A stretch of DNA of 64,000 nt from positions 1 to 64,000 of the forward strand of contig JAEUHE010000167.1 of NCBI GenBank assembly GCA_016793885.1, given 5' to 3'. The translations under genes and the position numbers were made by a program. The notes under the pieces were generated by a model. That model was given only the letters and a program-made list of their open reading frames with translations. It was not told the DNA's origin and searched no databases. Of this stretch, positions 52,609 to 62,300 are shown in pieces (position 1 is the stretch's first letter; each line of letters begins with the position of its first letter). The stretch is from Verrucomicrobiales bacterium. GTDB taxonomy: Bacteria > Verrucomicrobiota > Verrucomicrobiia > Limisphaerales > UBA11320.

Positions 52609-53702
52609 GCGCTGCCACTTCACCCGCAACACCGGGAGCGGGGGCTTCCGGCCAGACCGCCTCCCCCAGCCAGCTCTTCTGGCGTCGACTGCGCAGTCAC
52701 CGGACCGCGATGGCCGGGGGCATCGTGTTGGTCGCATTGTATACCCTGTCGCTCTTCGCCGGCTTCTTCGCTCCCTACCGCTACGACTTATTGGACAAGG
52801 AACGGTCCTTCCATCCGCCGACCCGCTTGGTCCTCGACGGCGTTCGCCCCGCGGTGCAGGTCTATCGAAAGGTGACCGAGCCGGCCACCTATGAGGCCGT
52901 CCCGGGCTCCAAAGCCGCTCTGAGGTTCTTCATCACCGGTGAGCCGTATAAGCTGTTCGGTTTCCTGCCCTGCACCACGCACCTGTTCGGAACCGGAAAT
53001 CCGGCCGCTCCGTGCTTCCTCCTGGGAGCCGACCAGTTTGGTCGCGATGTCTTCTCCCGGCTTCTCTATGGTTCCCAGATCTCGCTCTCGATTGGCCTCA
53101 TCGGCATCTCATTGTCACTCTCCTTGGGAATGTTGGTCGGCGGCTTCTCCGGCTACCTGGGGGGCATGACCGACGCGGTGACCATGCGAATTTGCGAGCT
53201 GATCATGTCCATTCCGGGGCTCTACCTCATCATGGCCCTGCGCTCCGTGTTCCCCCCCTCGCTGAGCTCCACCTGGGTCTACCTGTTGATCATCATCATC
53301 CTTAGCTTTATTAGGTGGGCAAGTTCGGCGCGTGTCATTCGCGGAATGGCGCTCTCCCTGCGCGAGCGCCAATACGTGCTCGCCGCTCAGGCTCTCGGCC
53401 AGACCAAGTTCAATATCGTGGTTCGCCACATCCTGCCCGGGACCTTCTCCTATGTGATCGTCGCCGCCACCCTCAGCGTTCCTTACTACATCCTGGGCGA
53501 AGTGGTGATGAGCTACCTCAATGTGGGCATCCAGGAACCCGAGGCCAGTTGGGGTTTGATGCTCAATGCGGCGCAAAACTCCCAGTACCTGCAGGACTAT
53601 CCCTGGCTCCTGGCCCCCGGAGGAGCAATTTTTCTTACTGTTCTCGCTTTCAACTTCCTCGGCGATGGTCTAAGAGACGCCGCTGATGCTAAGGGCAACT
53701 GA
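52605..53702 (+). CDS. oppC: Peptide-type ABC transporter permease with long periplasmic insert (OppC/DppC family)
   Basis: A 365-residue permease. The cytoplasmic N-terminus and first helix (GGIVLVALYTLSLFAGFFAPY) are followed by an unusually long segment of about 95 residues (YDLLDKERSFHPPTR to CTTHLFGTGNPAAP) before the conserved LGADQFGRDVFSRLLYGSQ. That makes it some 60 residues longer than typical OppC or DppC and closer to YejE-like proteins. The EAA loop is QYVLAAQALGQTKFNIVVRH. The start at 52605 overlaps the upstream stop by four bases; the longer frame to 52449 lies inside oppB. The insert contains two cysteines and may contact a binding protein or substrate. Confidence 0.92.
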   Translation: MSAATSPATPGAGASGQTASPSQLFWRRLRSHRTAMAGGIVLVALYTLSLFAGFFAPYRYDLLDKERSFHPPTRLVLDGVRPAVQVYRKVTEPATYEAVPGSKAALRFFITGEPYKLFGFLPCTTHLFGTGNPAAPCFLLGADQFGRDVFSRLLYGSQISLSIGLIGISLSLSLGMLVGGFSGYLGGMTDAVTMRICELIMSIPGLYLIMALRSVFPPSLSSTWVYLLIIIILSFIRWASSARVIRGMALSLRERQYVLAAQALGQTKFNIVVRHILPGTFSYVIVAATLSVPYYILGEVVMSYLNVGIQEPEASWGLMLNAAQNSQYLQDYPWLLAPGGAIFLTVLAFNFLGDGLRDAADAKGN

Positions 53703-53738
53703 CCGCTCAGAGGCCTCGCGACGCGACATCAACTCGGA

Positions 53739-54737
53739 ATGCAATCGAACCAAAGCCAGTCTGCACAATCAGGAGCACCCAAGCTGCTGGAAATCCGAAA
53801 TCTCGAACTCGACTTCCTCAAGGATGGCCGAGCCTTGAGGGCGGTGGATGGGGTCTCTCTCAGCCTGGAAGCCGGCGAGACGCTTTGTTTAGTGGGGGAG
53901 AGCGGCTGTGGCAAGAGCGTCACCGCGCTCTCGATCGCGCGCCTGGTGCCCTCGCCTCCCGCCAGGTACACCGCCGGTGAGATTTGGCTGAACGGGCAGG
54001 ATGTGCTGAAGATGTTGCCCAGCCAGCTCCGTCAGATTCGCGGGGGAATTGTTAGTTACATTTTTCAAGAACCAGGCAGCTCGCTGAACCCTGTCTTCCG
54101 GGTCGGCAACCAGATTCTTGAGTCGCTGAAGCTGCATCGGCCGGAGGCCGCCAATGAGGAGGAGCTGGTGCGTCTGCTCAAGCTGGTGGGAATTCCAGCA
54201 CCGGAGTCGAGATTGCGAGACTACCCGCATCAGCTCTCGGGCGGAATGCAGCAGCGCATCATGATCGCCATGGCCCTCGCAAGCCATCCTCGACTCCTGA
54301 TCGCCGACGAGCCCACCACCGCCCTGGATGTCACCATCCAGGCGCAGATCATCGAACTGCTCAAGGATCTCAAGCGGCAGATCGGAATGAGCATGGTGCT
54401 TATTACCCACAATCTGGGCATTGTGGGCGATCTGGCCGATCGGGTGGCGGTGATGTATGCCGGGCAGGTCGTCGAACTGGCGGACGCCCAAGACCTGCTT
54501 CAGCGCCCACTTCACCCCTATACCAGGGCTCTGATGAACTCGATCCCGAAGCTGCAAGGCCAACAAACCCGCCTCCAGGCCATTCCGGGTAACGTGCCCA
54601 ATCTGGGCAACTTCCCCTCCGGCTGCCGCTTTCATCCCCGCTGCCCGCTGGCGGCCAAAGAGTGCGCCGCCCACGCCCAGCCGCTGATCGAGGTTGAACC
54701 GCGTCACTGGGTGCGCTGCCCCTATACCAAACCATGA
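53739..54737 (+). CDS. oppD: Peptide-type ABC transporter ATPase (OppD/DppD family)
   Basis: A 332-residue ATP-binding subunit. Walker A is [13 protein letters not shown], the signature is [15 protein letters not shown], Walker B is [14 protein letters not shown], and the H-loop is LITHNLG. The C-terminal oligopeptide-transporter domain ends with the cysteine pattern [14 protein letters not shown] and a final RCPY, seen in OppD/DppD proteins, some of which bind an iron-sulfur cluster there. It follows the permease gene by 36 bases and overlaps oppF by four bases. It would pair with OppF to power the importer. Confidence 0.95.
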   Translation: MQSNQSQSAQSGAPKLLEIRNLELDFLKDGRALRAVDGVSLSLEAGETLCLVGESGCGKSVTALSIARLVPSPPARYTAGEIWLNGQDVLKMLPSQLRQIRGGIVSYIFQEPGSSLNPVFRVGNQILESLKLHRPEAANEEELVRLLKLVGIPAPESRLRDYPHQLSGGMQQRIMIAMALASHPRLLIADEPTTALDVTIQAQIIELLKDLKRQIGMSMVLITHNLGIVGDLADRVAVMYAGQVVELADAQDLLQRPLHPYTRALMNSIPKLQGQQTRLQAIPGNVPNLGNFPSGCRFHPRCPLAAKECAAHAQPLIEVEPRHWVRCPYTKP

Positions 54738-55699
54738 GCCTACTCGACGTCCGAGACCTCAAAGTCCATTTCCCGGTTCGCCAAGGGCTGTTCAGCCGAG
54801 TGAAAAGTTTCGTTCGCGCCGTGGACGGAGTTAGCTTCGAGGTTCAGCCGGGAGAAACCGTGGGGTTGGTTGGGGAAAGCGGCTGTGGAAAAACGACCCT
54901 CGGTCGCGCCATCATCCGGCTGATCGAGCCCACCGCGGGCCAGGTGCTGTTCGACGGCCAAGACCTAACCCAGCTTCGGGGGGAACCGCTCCGGCAAAAG
55001 CGGCGCCACATCCAGATGATCTTTCAAGATCCGTATGGATCACTGAATCCGCGCATGACCGTCGGGGAAATCGTGGGCGAAGCCCTCGATGTGCATCGCC
55101 TCACGAAGTCCGCGAGCGAGCGCCGTCTGAGAATCGAGGAGCTGCTGCAACAGGTCGGGCTTGATCGGGCACACGTCACGCGCTACCCACACGAGTTCAG
55201 CGGAGGCCAACGACAACGGATCGGCATCGCACGCGCTCTGGCTGTGGAGCCGCGGCTCATCGTGTGCGATGAACCCGTCAGTGCCCTTGATGTGTCGGTT
55301 CAAGCGCAGGTGATCAACCTGCTCCAAGATCTGCAGCGTCAGCTGGGGGTCGCTTATCTGTTCGTGGCCCACGACCTCGCAGTGGTGGAGCACATCAGCC
55401 AGCGAATTCTGGTGATGTATCTGGGGCGCGTGGTGGAGTCGGCGCCCTCCCGCAGGTTGATCAGCACACCTCTGCACCCCTACACCCAGGCGCTCATCTC
55501 GGCGGTCCCCGAAGTGAATCCCTCCCATAAGCAGCAGCGCATCATTCTCACCGGGGACGTTCCGTCACCCATCAATCCGCCGCCAGGATGCCCCTTTCAC
55601 CCGCGCTGCCCCGTCGCCGAGGCCCGCTGCCGCACCGAAGTTCCCGCCCTCCGCGAACTCTCGCCCGGCCACTGGGCCGCTTGCCATTTGGCCAAATAA
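54734..55699 (+). CDS. oppF: Peptide-type ABC transporter ATPase (OppF/DppF family)
   Basis: A 321-residue ATP-binding subunit, partner of OppD. Walker A is [14 protein letters not shown], the signature is [15 protein letters not shown], Walker B is [14 protein letters not shown] and the H-loop is LFVAHDLA. The C-terminal domain carries [14 protein letters not shown] and a final cysteine in WAACHLAK. It is the last gene of the transporter operon. No periplasmic binding protein (OppA/DppA) gene is found within the window on either side, so the importer must use one encoded elsewhere. Confidence 0.95.
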   Translation: MSLLDVRDLKVHFPVRQGLFSRVKSFVRAVDGVSFEVQPGETVGLVGESGCGKTTLGRAIIRLIEPTAGQVLFDGQDLTQLRGEPLRQKRRHIQMIFQDPYGSLNPRMTVGEIVGEALDVHRLTKSASERRLRIEELLQQVGLDRAHVTRYPHEFSGGQRQRIGIARALAVEPRLIVCDEPVSALDVSVQAQVINLLQDLQRQLGVAYLFVAHDLAVVEHISQRILVMYLGRVVESAPSRRLISTPLHPYTQALISAVPEVNPSHKQQRIILTGDVPSPINPPPGCPFHPRCPVAEARCRTEVPALRELSPGHWAACHLAK

Positions 55700-55770
55700 T
55701 CGCCCTCCCGCGCAGCCTCCCGCAACAATGGGGTTGAGAATTCGCCGGCCGTGCGGTATGCAATAGGCAG

Positions 55771-57090
55771 GTGGCAAAATCAAAGATAGCCCGCCCCTCC
55801 CGTCCTCTGCGCGAGCGGCTGTTTCTTCGAGGGCGCCTGACGCCCGCAGGCTCCACCCTGCTGGCTGCCATTCTCTTTACGGGCATCATTGCCTTCGATA
55901 CTGAAAGCTCCCTCTCCTACCAGACGTTTGCCTTCCTGGCCTGTCTGCTCCTGTTCGCTCTGCTAGGCAGTCTCTTTTTTAAGGATCAGTTCCAGATCGA
56001 GCGCAGTCTGCCCCGGTTCGGGACCGTGGGCGAGCCGCTGCGTTACACCCTCGATATCCATAACCAATCCAGCAGAGTTCAATCGGGATTGACCCTGCTC
56101 GAGACCTTAAAAGAGTCGATCCTGCCCATCCCGAGTGCAGGCGCCCGCCCTCGCCGAAACCTACGATCGTTCCGGCTCGCCGCCCCCCGCCGGAAAACTC
56201 CGCCGGCGCTCGTGCCCGAAACCGCGCTACCTCCCCTGCTTCCGCGCGATTCCGCTCAGGTCTCCCTTCAGCTAATACCTCTTCGCCGGGGCCCCATCCA
56301 ATTCGGGACGACCCGCATCAGCCGGACGGATCCGTTTGGTCTTATTCGCGCCTTCGTTGCTCTAGAGAGGCCACAGCGCTTGCTCATCCTGCCCAAGCGA
56401 TATCCCGTCCCGAACCTGCACCTTCCGGGCAAGGAGGAATATCAGCCAGGCGGAGTGACCCAGGCATCGGCCGTGGGGCAATCGGAGGAGTTTGTCTCCC
56501 TGCGCGACTACCGCCGGGGGGATCCGCTCAGACACATTCATTGGAGGAGCTGGGCGAAGACCGGCGAGCCCATCGTCAAGGAGTTTGAGGACGAATATTT
56601 CGTTCGGCATGGCCTCATTCTCGACACCTTCGATGATCACGACGATTCCGACATCTTCGAGGAAGCCGTCGCGCTCGCCGCGTCCTTTGCCTGCAACCTC
56701 CGGACCCAGGAGTCGCTGCTCGACCTGATGTTCGTGGGCGTCCAGGCCTTTTGCTTCAGCGTTGGACGAGGCGTTGGGCACAATGAACAATTGCTAGAAA
56801 TTCTGGCCTGCGCCGAGCCGTCGGAAGAGAAGGAGTTCCAGCAACTGCATGACCTGACGATGAACCACGCCGGCCAGCTGGCCGCCTGCGTCTGCATCTT
56901 CCTCAAATGGGATGCGCGTCGTCACGAACTGGTGCGACAGCTGCTCAGCCTGAGCCTGCCCATCCAGGTGTTTATCCTCAGCCATACCGACCGCAAGCGG
57001 CCCATCGAGCCCGGCCCGCTCGCCGCTCATCCCGAATGCTTTCACGTGCTGGAGGTAGGGCGAATCGCGGAGGGACTTGCCCGGCTGTAG
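55771..57090 (+). CDS. DUF58-domain membrane protein
   Basis: A 439-residue protein starting with GTG. Two hydrophobic segments near the N-terminus (LTPAGSTLLAAILFTGIIAF and YQTFAFLACLLLFALLGSLFF) anchor it in the inner membrane. The DUF58 signature SLRDYRRGDPLRHIHWRSWAK (split here: SLRDYRRGD, then RHIHWRSWAK) lies near residue 250, followed by a von Willebrand A-like fold (HGLILDTFDDHDD). An unusual basic stretch rich in Pro and Arg (about 125-150) interrupts the first half. The transglutaminase gene starts 14 bases downstream; this pair usually travels with a MoxR ATPase, which is not seen here (the upstream gene is oppF). The family's molecular role is unknown. Confidence 0.9.
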   Translation: MAKSKIARPSRPLRERLFLRGRLTPAGSTLLAAILFTGIIAFDTESSLSYQTFAFLACLLLFALLGSLFFKDQFQIERSLPRFGTVGEPLRYTLDIHNQSSRVQSGLTLLETLKESILPIPSAGARPRRNLRSFRLAAPRRKTPPALVPETALPPLLPRDSAQVSLQLIPLRRGPIQFGTTRISRTDPFGLIRAFVALERPQRLLILPKRYPVPNLHLPGKEEYQPGGVTQASAVGQSEEFVSLRDYRRGDPLRHIHWRSWAKTGEPIVKEFEDEYFVRHGLILDTFDDHDDSDIFEEAVALAASFACNLRTQESLLDLMFVGVQAFCFSVGRGVGHNEQLLEILACAEPSEEKEFQQLHDLTMNHAGQLAACVCIFLKWDARRHELVRQLLSLSLPIQVFILSHTDRKRPIEPGPLAAHPECFHVLEVGRIAEGLARL

Positions 57091-57104
57091 CGGGTCTATT
57101 GTGT

Positions 57105-59204
57105 ATGGGTGCCATTCCTAAAGGCCTGCTGGGTGCCGTGATCCTGTTCTGGGGATATCAGACCCGATTGCTCCCGCTGGCCATCCCCCTCGCCTTGCTG
57201 CTGGAAGTCGCAAACTTCTCAAGAATCCGCTGGGATTTCACCACCTCAGACTTTCAACGTCTCTGGAATGGGTGCCTCGTGCTGCTGCTCAGCGCGGTGG
57301 TCTTCTCCGTGGGGTACAGCCGCACACTGCTGGAGGCCTCCGCCGGCTCCACCCCAGCCGATCGGACATGGAATGAGACCATGCCGCTGGCTACCCGCTG
57401 GGCGTTGCTGTTCTTCCAGTGGCAGCCCCTCGTGTTCGCCCCGTTTGTGCTAGCGGTCGCATACGGCCGCCAGGCTTCGATCCCTTCCACCGTGTTCGCC
57501 TGGCTGACGCGACGCCAGACCCGCCTTCCCGCCGCCAGCCGATTGCCCGAGCCTCCCCGCCAGATCGCGGTGGCTCCGCTCTATTTCGCGCTGGTGCTGG
57601 TGGCGGCCAGCACGACCAATCGTCGCGGCTGGGTATTCTTCAGTGGCATTGTCGTCCTGACCGCTTGGGCGCTCTGGAGCCTGCGATCACAGCGCCTTTC
57701 AAGACCAGCCTGGATCGCAGTCTTCGGGCTCGCCACGCTCCTGGGCTTCGGAGGACACCTCGGGCTTAACGCGCTCCAGCGAATGCTGGTTGGCTTGGAA
57801 GCCAACTGGCTACAGCGCTTCGCCCAGAGCCGGGTGGATGCCTTGGAGTCACGCACCTCGATTGGGTCCATCGGACGCCTGAAACTGTCCGGGAAGATTG
57901 TGCTGCGGGTTAACGCGACCAATGACATGCCGCCAGACCTGCTCCGAGAGGCCAGCTATGACACCTTCAACTACTCCAGCTGGACCGTGGGCGGATCGAA
58001 TCGCAAAGCCAGCCTGGATTGGAAACCCGTGTCAGCCGAGCAATCCATGAGTGCCTGGCGTGTCGTGCCCGAAGGATCCGTCTCCGAGCGAGCCAATGTC
58101 CGGATCGCCCGGTTCCTGCGCGGCGGTTCGGGCCTCCTGCCCCTGCCGCTGGGCACGACCCGAATCGAAAACCTGCCCGCCGGCATGCTCTCCAAGAACA
58201 ACTTCGGCGGCATTCAAGTCAAGGATGCGTCTTCCCTCATCAGTTTTAACGCTTACTACGCCCTGCAATCCACTTCCGACCGCGCGGCCGATGATGATCG
58301 GGACCTGGCCATTCCGGCCAACGAACGTGCGATCATCGAGCAGCTAGCGGCTCAGCTTCGGTTGGCCGAGAAGGCTCAGGAGCAGCCCAAGGAAGCCATG
58401 CGGGCGGTCTATTCCTACTTTCGAAACCGGTTCCGCTACACCACCTACCAGGAGGCCGCACCATCGAAGCTTCCCGAGATGACGCCCTTGGGAAACTTCC
58501 TGACCGTCACACGCGCCGGACATTGTGAATACTTTGCCACGGCCACAACCCTGCTGCTCCGCGCCGCTGGTCTCAAAACTCGTTACGCCGTGGGTTACTC
58601 CGTGCAGGAGTCGGCTGGAAACGGCAACTACCTGGTCCGGGAGCGGCATGCCCACGCTTGGTGCATGGTATGGCTGAAGGACTCACAGAGTTGGACCGAC
58701 TTTGACACGACGCCCCCAAGCTGGAACCAACTGGAGGCGGACAACGCCTCGTCGTGGGAACCGATGACCGATTTCGGATCCCGATTGTGGTTCGAGTATG
58801 CGCAATGGAAAGCCGGGCGGTCGGAGCTTTCCAAATATGCTGTCTATGGGCTGAGCGGCCTCTTCGGTGTGTTCGTGCTTCGCGTTTTCTCCAAAACAAA
58901 ACGAGGCATCAAGGATCGGAGCACCAAGGCGGCCCATCTCCGCGTTCAACGCCTGGGCGAGGATTCCGAGTTCTTCCTGATCGAAAAGCTGCTGCAGCGA
59001 CGTGGATTGGTCCGATCGCGGGACGAGACGGCTCAAGCCTGGATTGAGCGAATTCTCCCTCACTTGGGTAGCCAAGCGCAGTCCTTGCCCAGCATTTTGC
59101 GACTCCACTACCGTCTTCGCTTCGATCCGAATGGACTGACCGAGAGCGAACGAAGAGCGTTAAAGGAACAGGTCGAAGCGTGGCTCAAGCCAACGCGGAT
59201 GTGA
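57105..59204 (+). CDS. Membrane-anchored transglutaminase-like protein
   Basis: A 699-residue protein with a cluster of transmembrane helices in the first 230 or so residues (KGLLGAVILFWGY, LWNGCLVLLLSAVVFSVGY, ALLFFQWQPLVFAPFVLAV, AVFGLATLLGFGGHL), an extracytoplasmic region, then the transglutaminase core with the catalytic triad Cys (AGHCEYFATA), His (ERHAHAWCMVW) and Asp (WTDFDTTP). A last helix (YAVYGLSGLFGVFVLRVF) is followed by a DUF4129-like tail. The ATG at 57105 is preferred to 56907, which would overlap the DUF58 gene by 184 bases. Homologues act as cysteine proteases or transamidases of unknown substrate, usually with DUF58 proteins, as here. Confidence 0.9.
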   Translation: MGAIPKGLLGAVILFWGYQTRLLPLAIPLALLLEVANFSRIRWDFTTSDFQRLWNGCLVLLLSAVVFSVGYSRTLLEASAGSTPADRTWNETMPLATRWALLFFQWQPLVFAPFVLAVAYGRQASIPSTVFAWLTRRQTRLPAASRLPEPPRQIAVAPLYFALVLVAASTTNRRGWVFFSGIVVLTAWALWSLRSQRLSRPAWIAVFGLATLLGFGGHLGLNALQRMLVGLEANWLQRFAQSRVDALESRTSIGSIGRLKLSGKIVLRVNATNDMPPDLLREASYDTFNYSSWTVGGSNRKASLDWKPVSAEQSMSAWRVVPEGSVSERANVRIARFLRGGSGLLPLPLGTTRIENLPAGMLSKNNFGGIQVKDASSLISFNAYYALQSTSDRAADDDRDLAIPANERAIIEQLAAQLRLAEKAQEQPKEAMRAVYSYFRNRFRYTTYQEAAPSKLPEMTPLGNFLTVTRAGHCEYFATATTLLLRAAGLKTRYAVGYSVQESAGNGNYLVRERHAHAWCMVWLKDSQSWTDFDTTPPSWNQLEADNASSWEPMTDFGSRLWFEYAQWKAGRSELSKYAVYGLSGLFGVFVLRVFSKTKRGIKDRSTKAAHLRVQRLGEDSEFFLIEKLLQRRGLVRSRDETAQAWIERILPHLGSQAQSLPSILRLHYRLRFDPNGLTESERRALKEQVEAWLKPTRM

Positions 59205-59341
59205 AGAGAAGTAGGTGAGGCTTGAAAGCGAATCCTCACCAAGGCCGGGAGAAACTCATTCACCTGACGCCGAAGTCTATCTCCAGTCTTGCACAACTCC
59301 TTCCCCCTGGCGTAAGACGGGAGGCGAGATTCCTGTACGAC

Positions 59342-62300
59342 ATGCAAACCATCACTCTACCTGGGACCCCGTTGAAGGTGCTGAAGCTCCAACGCCACTG
59401 GCTCGTGTTGCTTCCCCTCGTGTGCCTCTATCTGCTCAACTCGGGTCTGAAGGCGCAAAACGCCATCGCTCCGCTCGAACTCAAGGATGGAGATCGAGTC
59501 GCTTTCGTTGGCGATACGCTCATCGAACGCGAGGGCACCGTCGGGTTGCTTGAGCATCGGCTGACCACGGCCTTCCCCAACCGCAATGTCCTCTTCAGGA
59601 ACCTGGGCTGGAGCGCCGATTTGCCCAGCGGCAGGTCACGCGCGAGTTTTGACTGGCATCGCGGGGAGGAGCATTGGTTCACCAATCTTCTAGGGCAGAT
59701 CGCAGCCGTCAAACCCACCGTGGTGTTCTTGGGATACGGAATGGCGGCATCGTTTGATGGTCCGAGCGGCATTGACGCATTCTCTAAAAACATGCGTCGC
59801 CTGGTCCAAAGCATTCAAAAGCAAGCGCAGCCCGCGCAGGTGCGCTTCGCCATTGCCAGTCCCATCCGCCACGAAGACTTGGGCAGCCCACTCCCCGACC
59901 CCAACCAGCACAACCAGTCCTTGACCTTGTACCGCGACGCCCTGCGCTCGCTGGCCAACGAAGTGGGAGCAACGTTTGTGGATTGGTTTGCCGATACGGC
60001 CCCGACCAGCGGCCCCAAGGAGTCCCCCGCTCTGACCGATAACGGCATCCACCTGAATGAGCAGGGTTACCGTCGCCTCGCCGAATCGCTCGGACGACAC
60101 TTCCCCTGCCCCCCGCCCGCCTGGCAGCTCTCGCTGTCGCGCGACGGCAAGACCTCGGCTGATCACCGCGGGGTCGCCATCAACGACTTTCAACGCTCTC
60201 GCGGCAGCCTCCGGTTTCAAGTGACCCCCAATCAGGTGCTCATGCCCGGGGCCGCCGGATCAGACTTACCAGCCCAACCGTCGGCCAGCCACGCGCTGGT
60301 TCAGGTGAAAGGACTCAGATCGGGCAACTACGTGCTCAAGATCGATGGCCGCGAGGTGCTCGCTGGATCCCACGCCGCCTGGGAGAAGGGTCTCGCTCTG
60401 GATCGGGGTCCGCTACTCGAGGCGGCACATGAACTGCATCAGACCATCTTGAAAAAGAACGAGCTGTTCTTCCATCGCTGGCGACCGCAGAACAGCACTT
60501 ACTTGTTCCTGTTCCGCAAGGGCGAGCAGGGGCGCAACGCGGGGGAGATCCCCCAGTTCGATCCCCTGATCGCGGAGCAGGAAGCCCGCATCGCCAAGCT
60601 GCGCCAGCCCGGCACTCACCTCTTCGAGCTGCTGCCCGTGGCCAAGGATCATGTCGTCGGCAAACCTGCCGCGCCGGCACCCACCAAGACCGGCCATCCA
60701 GAGACATTCAGCCAGCCGACCCCCACCTTCGAGGTAGCTCCCGGTTACGAGGTCAACCTCTATGCGGAGAATCCGAAACTCTTCAAGCCGATCCACATGA
60801 ACTTCGACTCCCGAGGGCGGCTGTGGGTGGCCAGCTCCTCGGTGTATCCTCAGATCAAGCCCGGCCAGACCGCCGACGACGCGATCATCGTGCTGGAAGA
60901 CACCAACGGGGACGGCAAGGCCGAAACTTCCAGCGTCTTCGCAGATGGTCTCCTCATCCCCACCGGCGTCGAGCCGGGGGACGGAGGAGTGTATGTGGGG
61001 CAGAGCACCGAGCTGTTGCACTTCAAGGACACCAATGGGGACGGAAAGGCCGATGTCCGTCGCACCATCCTGTCCGGGTTCGGAACCGAGGACACCCACC
61101 ACATCATCCACACTCTCCACTGGGGCATGGACGGTCAGATGTACATGAATCAGTCGATCTACATCCACACCCACACCGAAACGCCCAACGGGGTGGTTCG
61201 ATTGAACAGCGGCGGCATCTTGAACCTCCGTCCGTCCACGCTGGAGCTGGGCATCCACATGAAGGGTTTGGTGAACACTTGGGGCCATCAGTTTGACATG
61301 TTCGGACAATCGTTTGCCACCGACGGAGCCGGCGGAGAAGGCATCAACTACATTGTCCCTCAGGCAATGTACGTGACGTATGCCGGGGCACGACGGATCC
61401 TGGGCAGCGTCAGCCCGGGCACGTATCCCAAGTTCTGTGGTCTGGAGGTCCTCTACAGCCCGTTGTTTCCCGAAGACTGGCAGGGCAGCATGATCACCTG
61501 CGATTTCCGGGCCCATCGCGTCGTGCGCTTTAGCATGCGCGAGCAAGGTTCAGCCTATGTCACCCAGGAAATGCCGGAGATCCTCCGCAGCCAGGATGCC
61601 CACTTCCGTCCGATCGATGTGAAGATGGGGCCGGATGGCGCTCTCTACATCGCCGACTGGTCGAACCCGATTATTCAGCACGGAGAGGTCGACTTTCGTG
61701 ATCCCCGCCGGGACAAGGAGCATGGGCGCATCTGGCGCGTGACTCCGAAGGGGAAAACCCCAATGCCTATTCAAGATCTGACCCGAGTCTCCACGGAACA
61801 GTTGCTGGGCAATCTGTTGAGTCCCTCCGGATACCACCGGGAAAAGTCGCGCCGGGTGCTGACGGAGCGGGGCGTGGCAGTTCAGGGAGCGCTCAACGCC
61901 TGGACCAGCCGTCAGACCGACGAGCGCGCGCTGCTCGAATCACTTTGGCTGCATCAGGCGCTGGATGTGGTGAACGCTCCGTTGCTGCAACGGTTGCTCA
62001 GCGCTACCGACGGCAGGGTCCGCGCCGCCGCCGTGCGGGTGTTGAGCTTCTGGCGTCATCGAATCAACTCGGAGACGCTGGTGGCGGAAAACCGTCGGCA
62101 GCGCTTTGCGACGCCGGGCGAGTTGACCCCGGCGCAAGCGGAGCCGGTCCTCAAGGCGTTGGCAGCGCGGGTCCAGGACGAGCATCCTCGAGTGCGCCTG
62201 GAGGCGCTGCGAGCCCTGGCGAAGTTTCCCACCGCCCAAGCCGCCGAACTGGCTCTGTCGGTGCTCAACAAACCGATGGATCCTCACCTGGAGTACACAC

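Noticed and set aside
60413-61546. A 377-codon frame on the minus strand opposite the haem-binding protein
   Set aside because: Shadow of the plus-strand reading frame, which runs unbroken through SGNH, propeller and CxxCH motifs.
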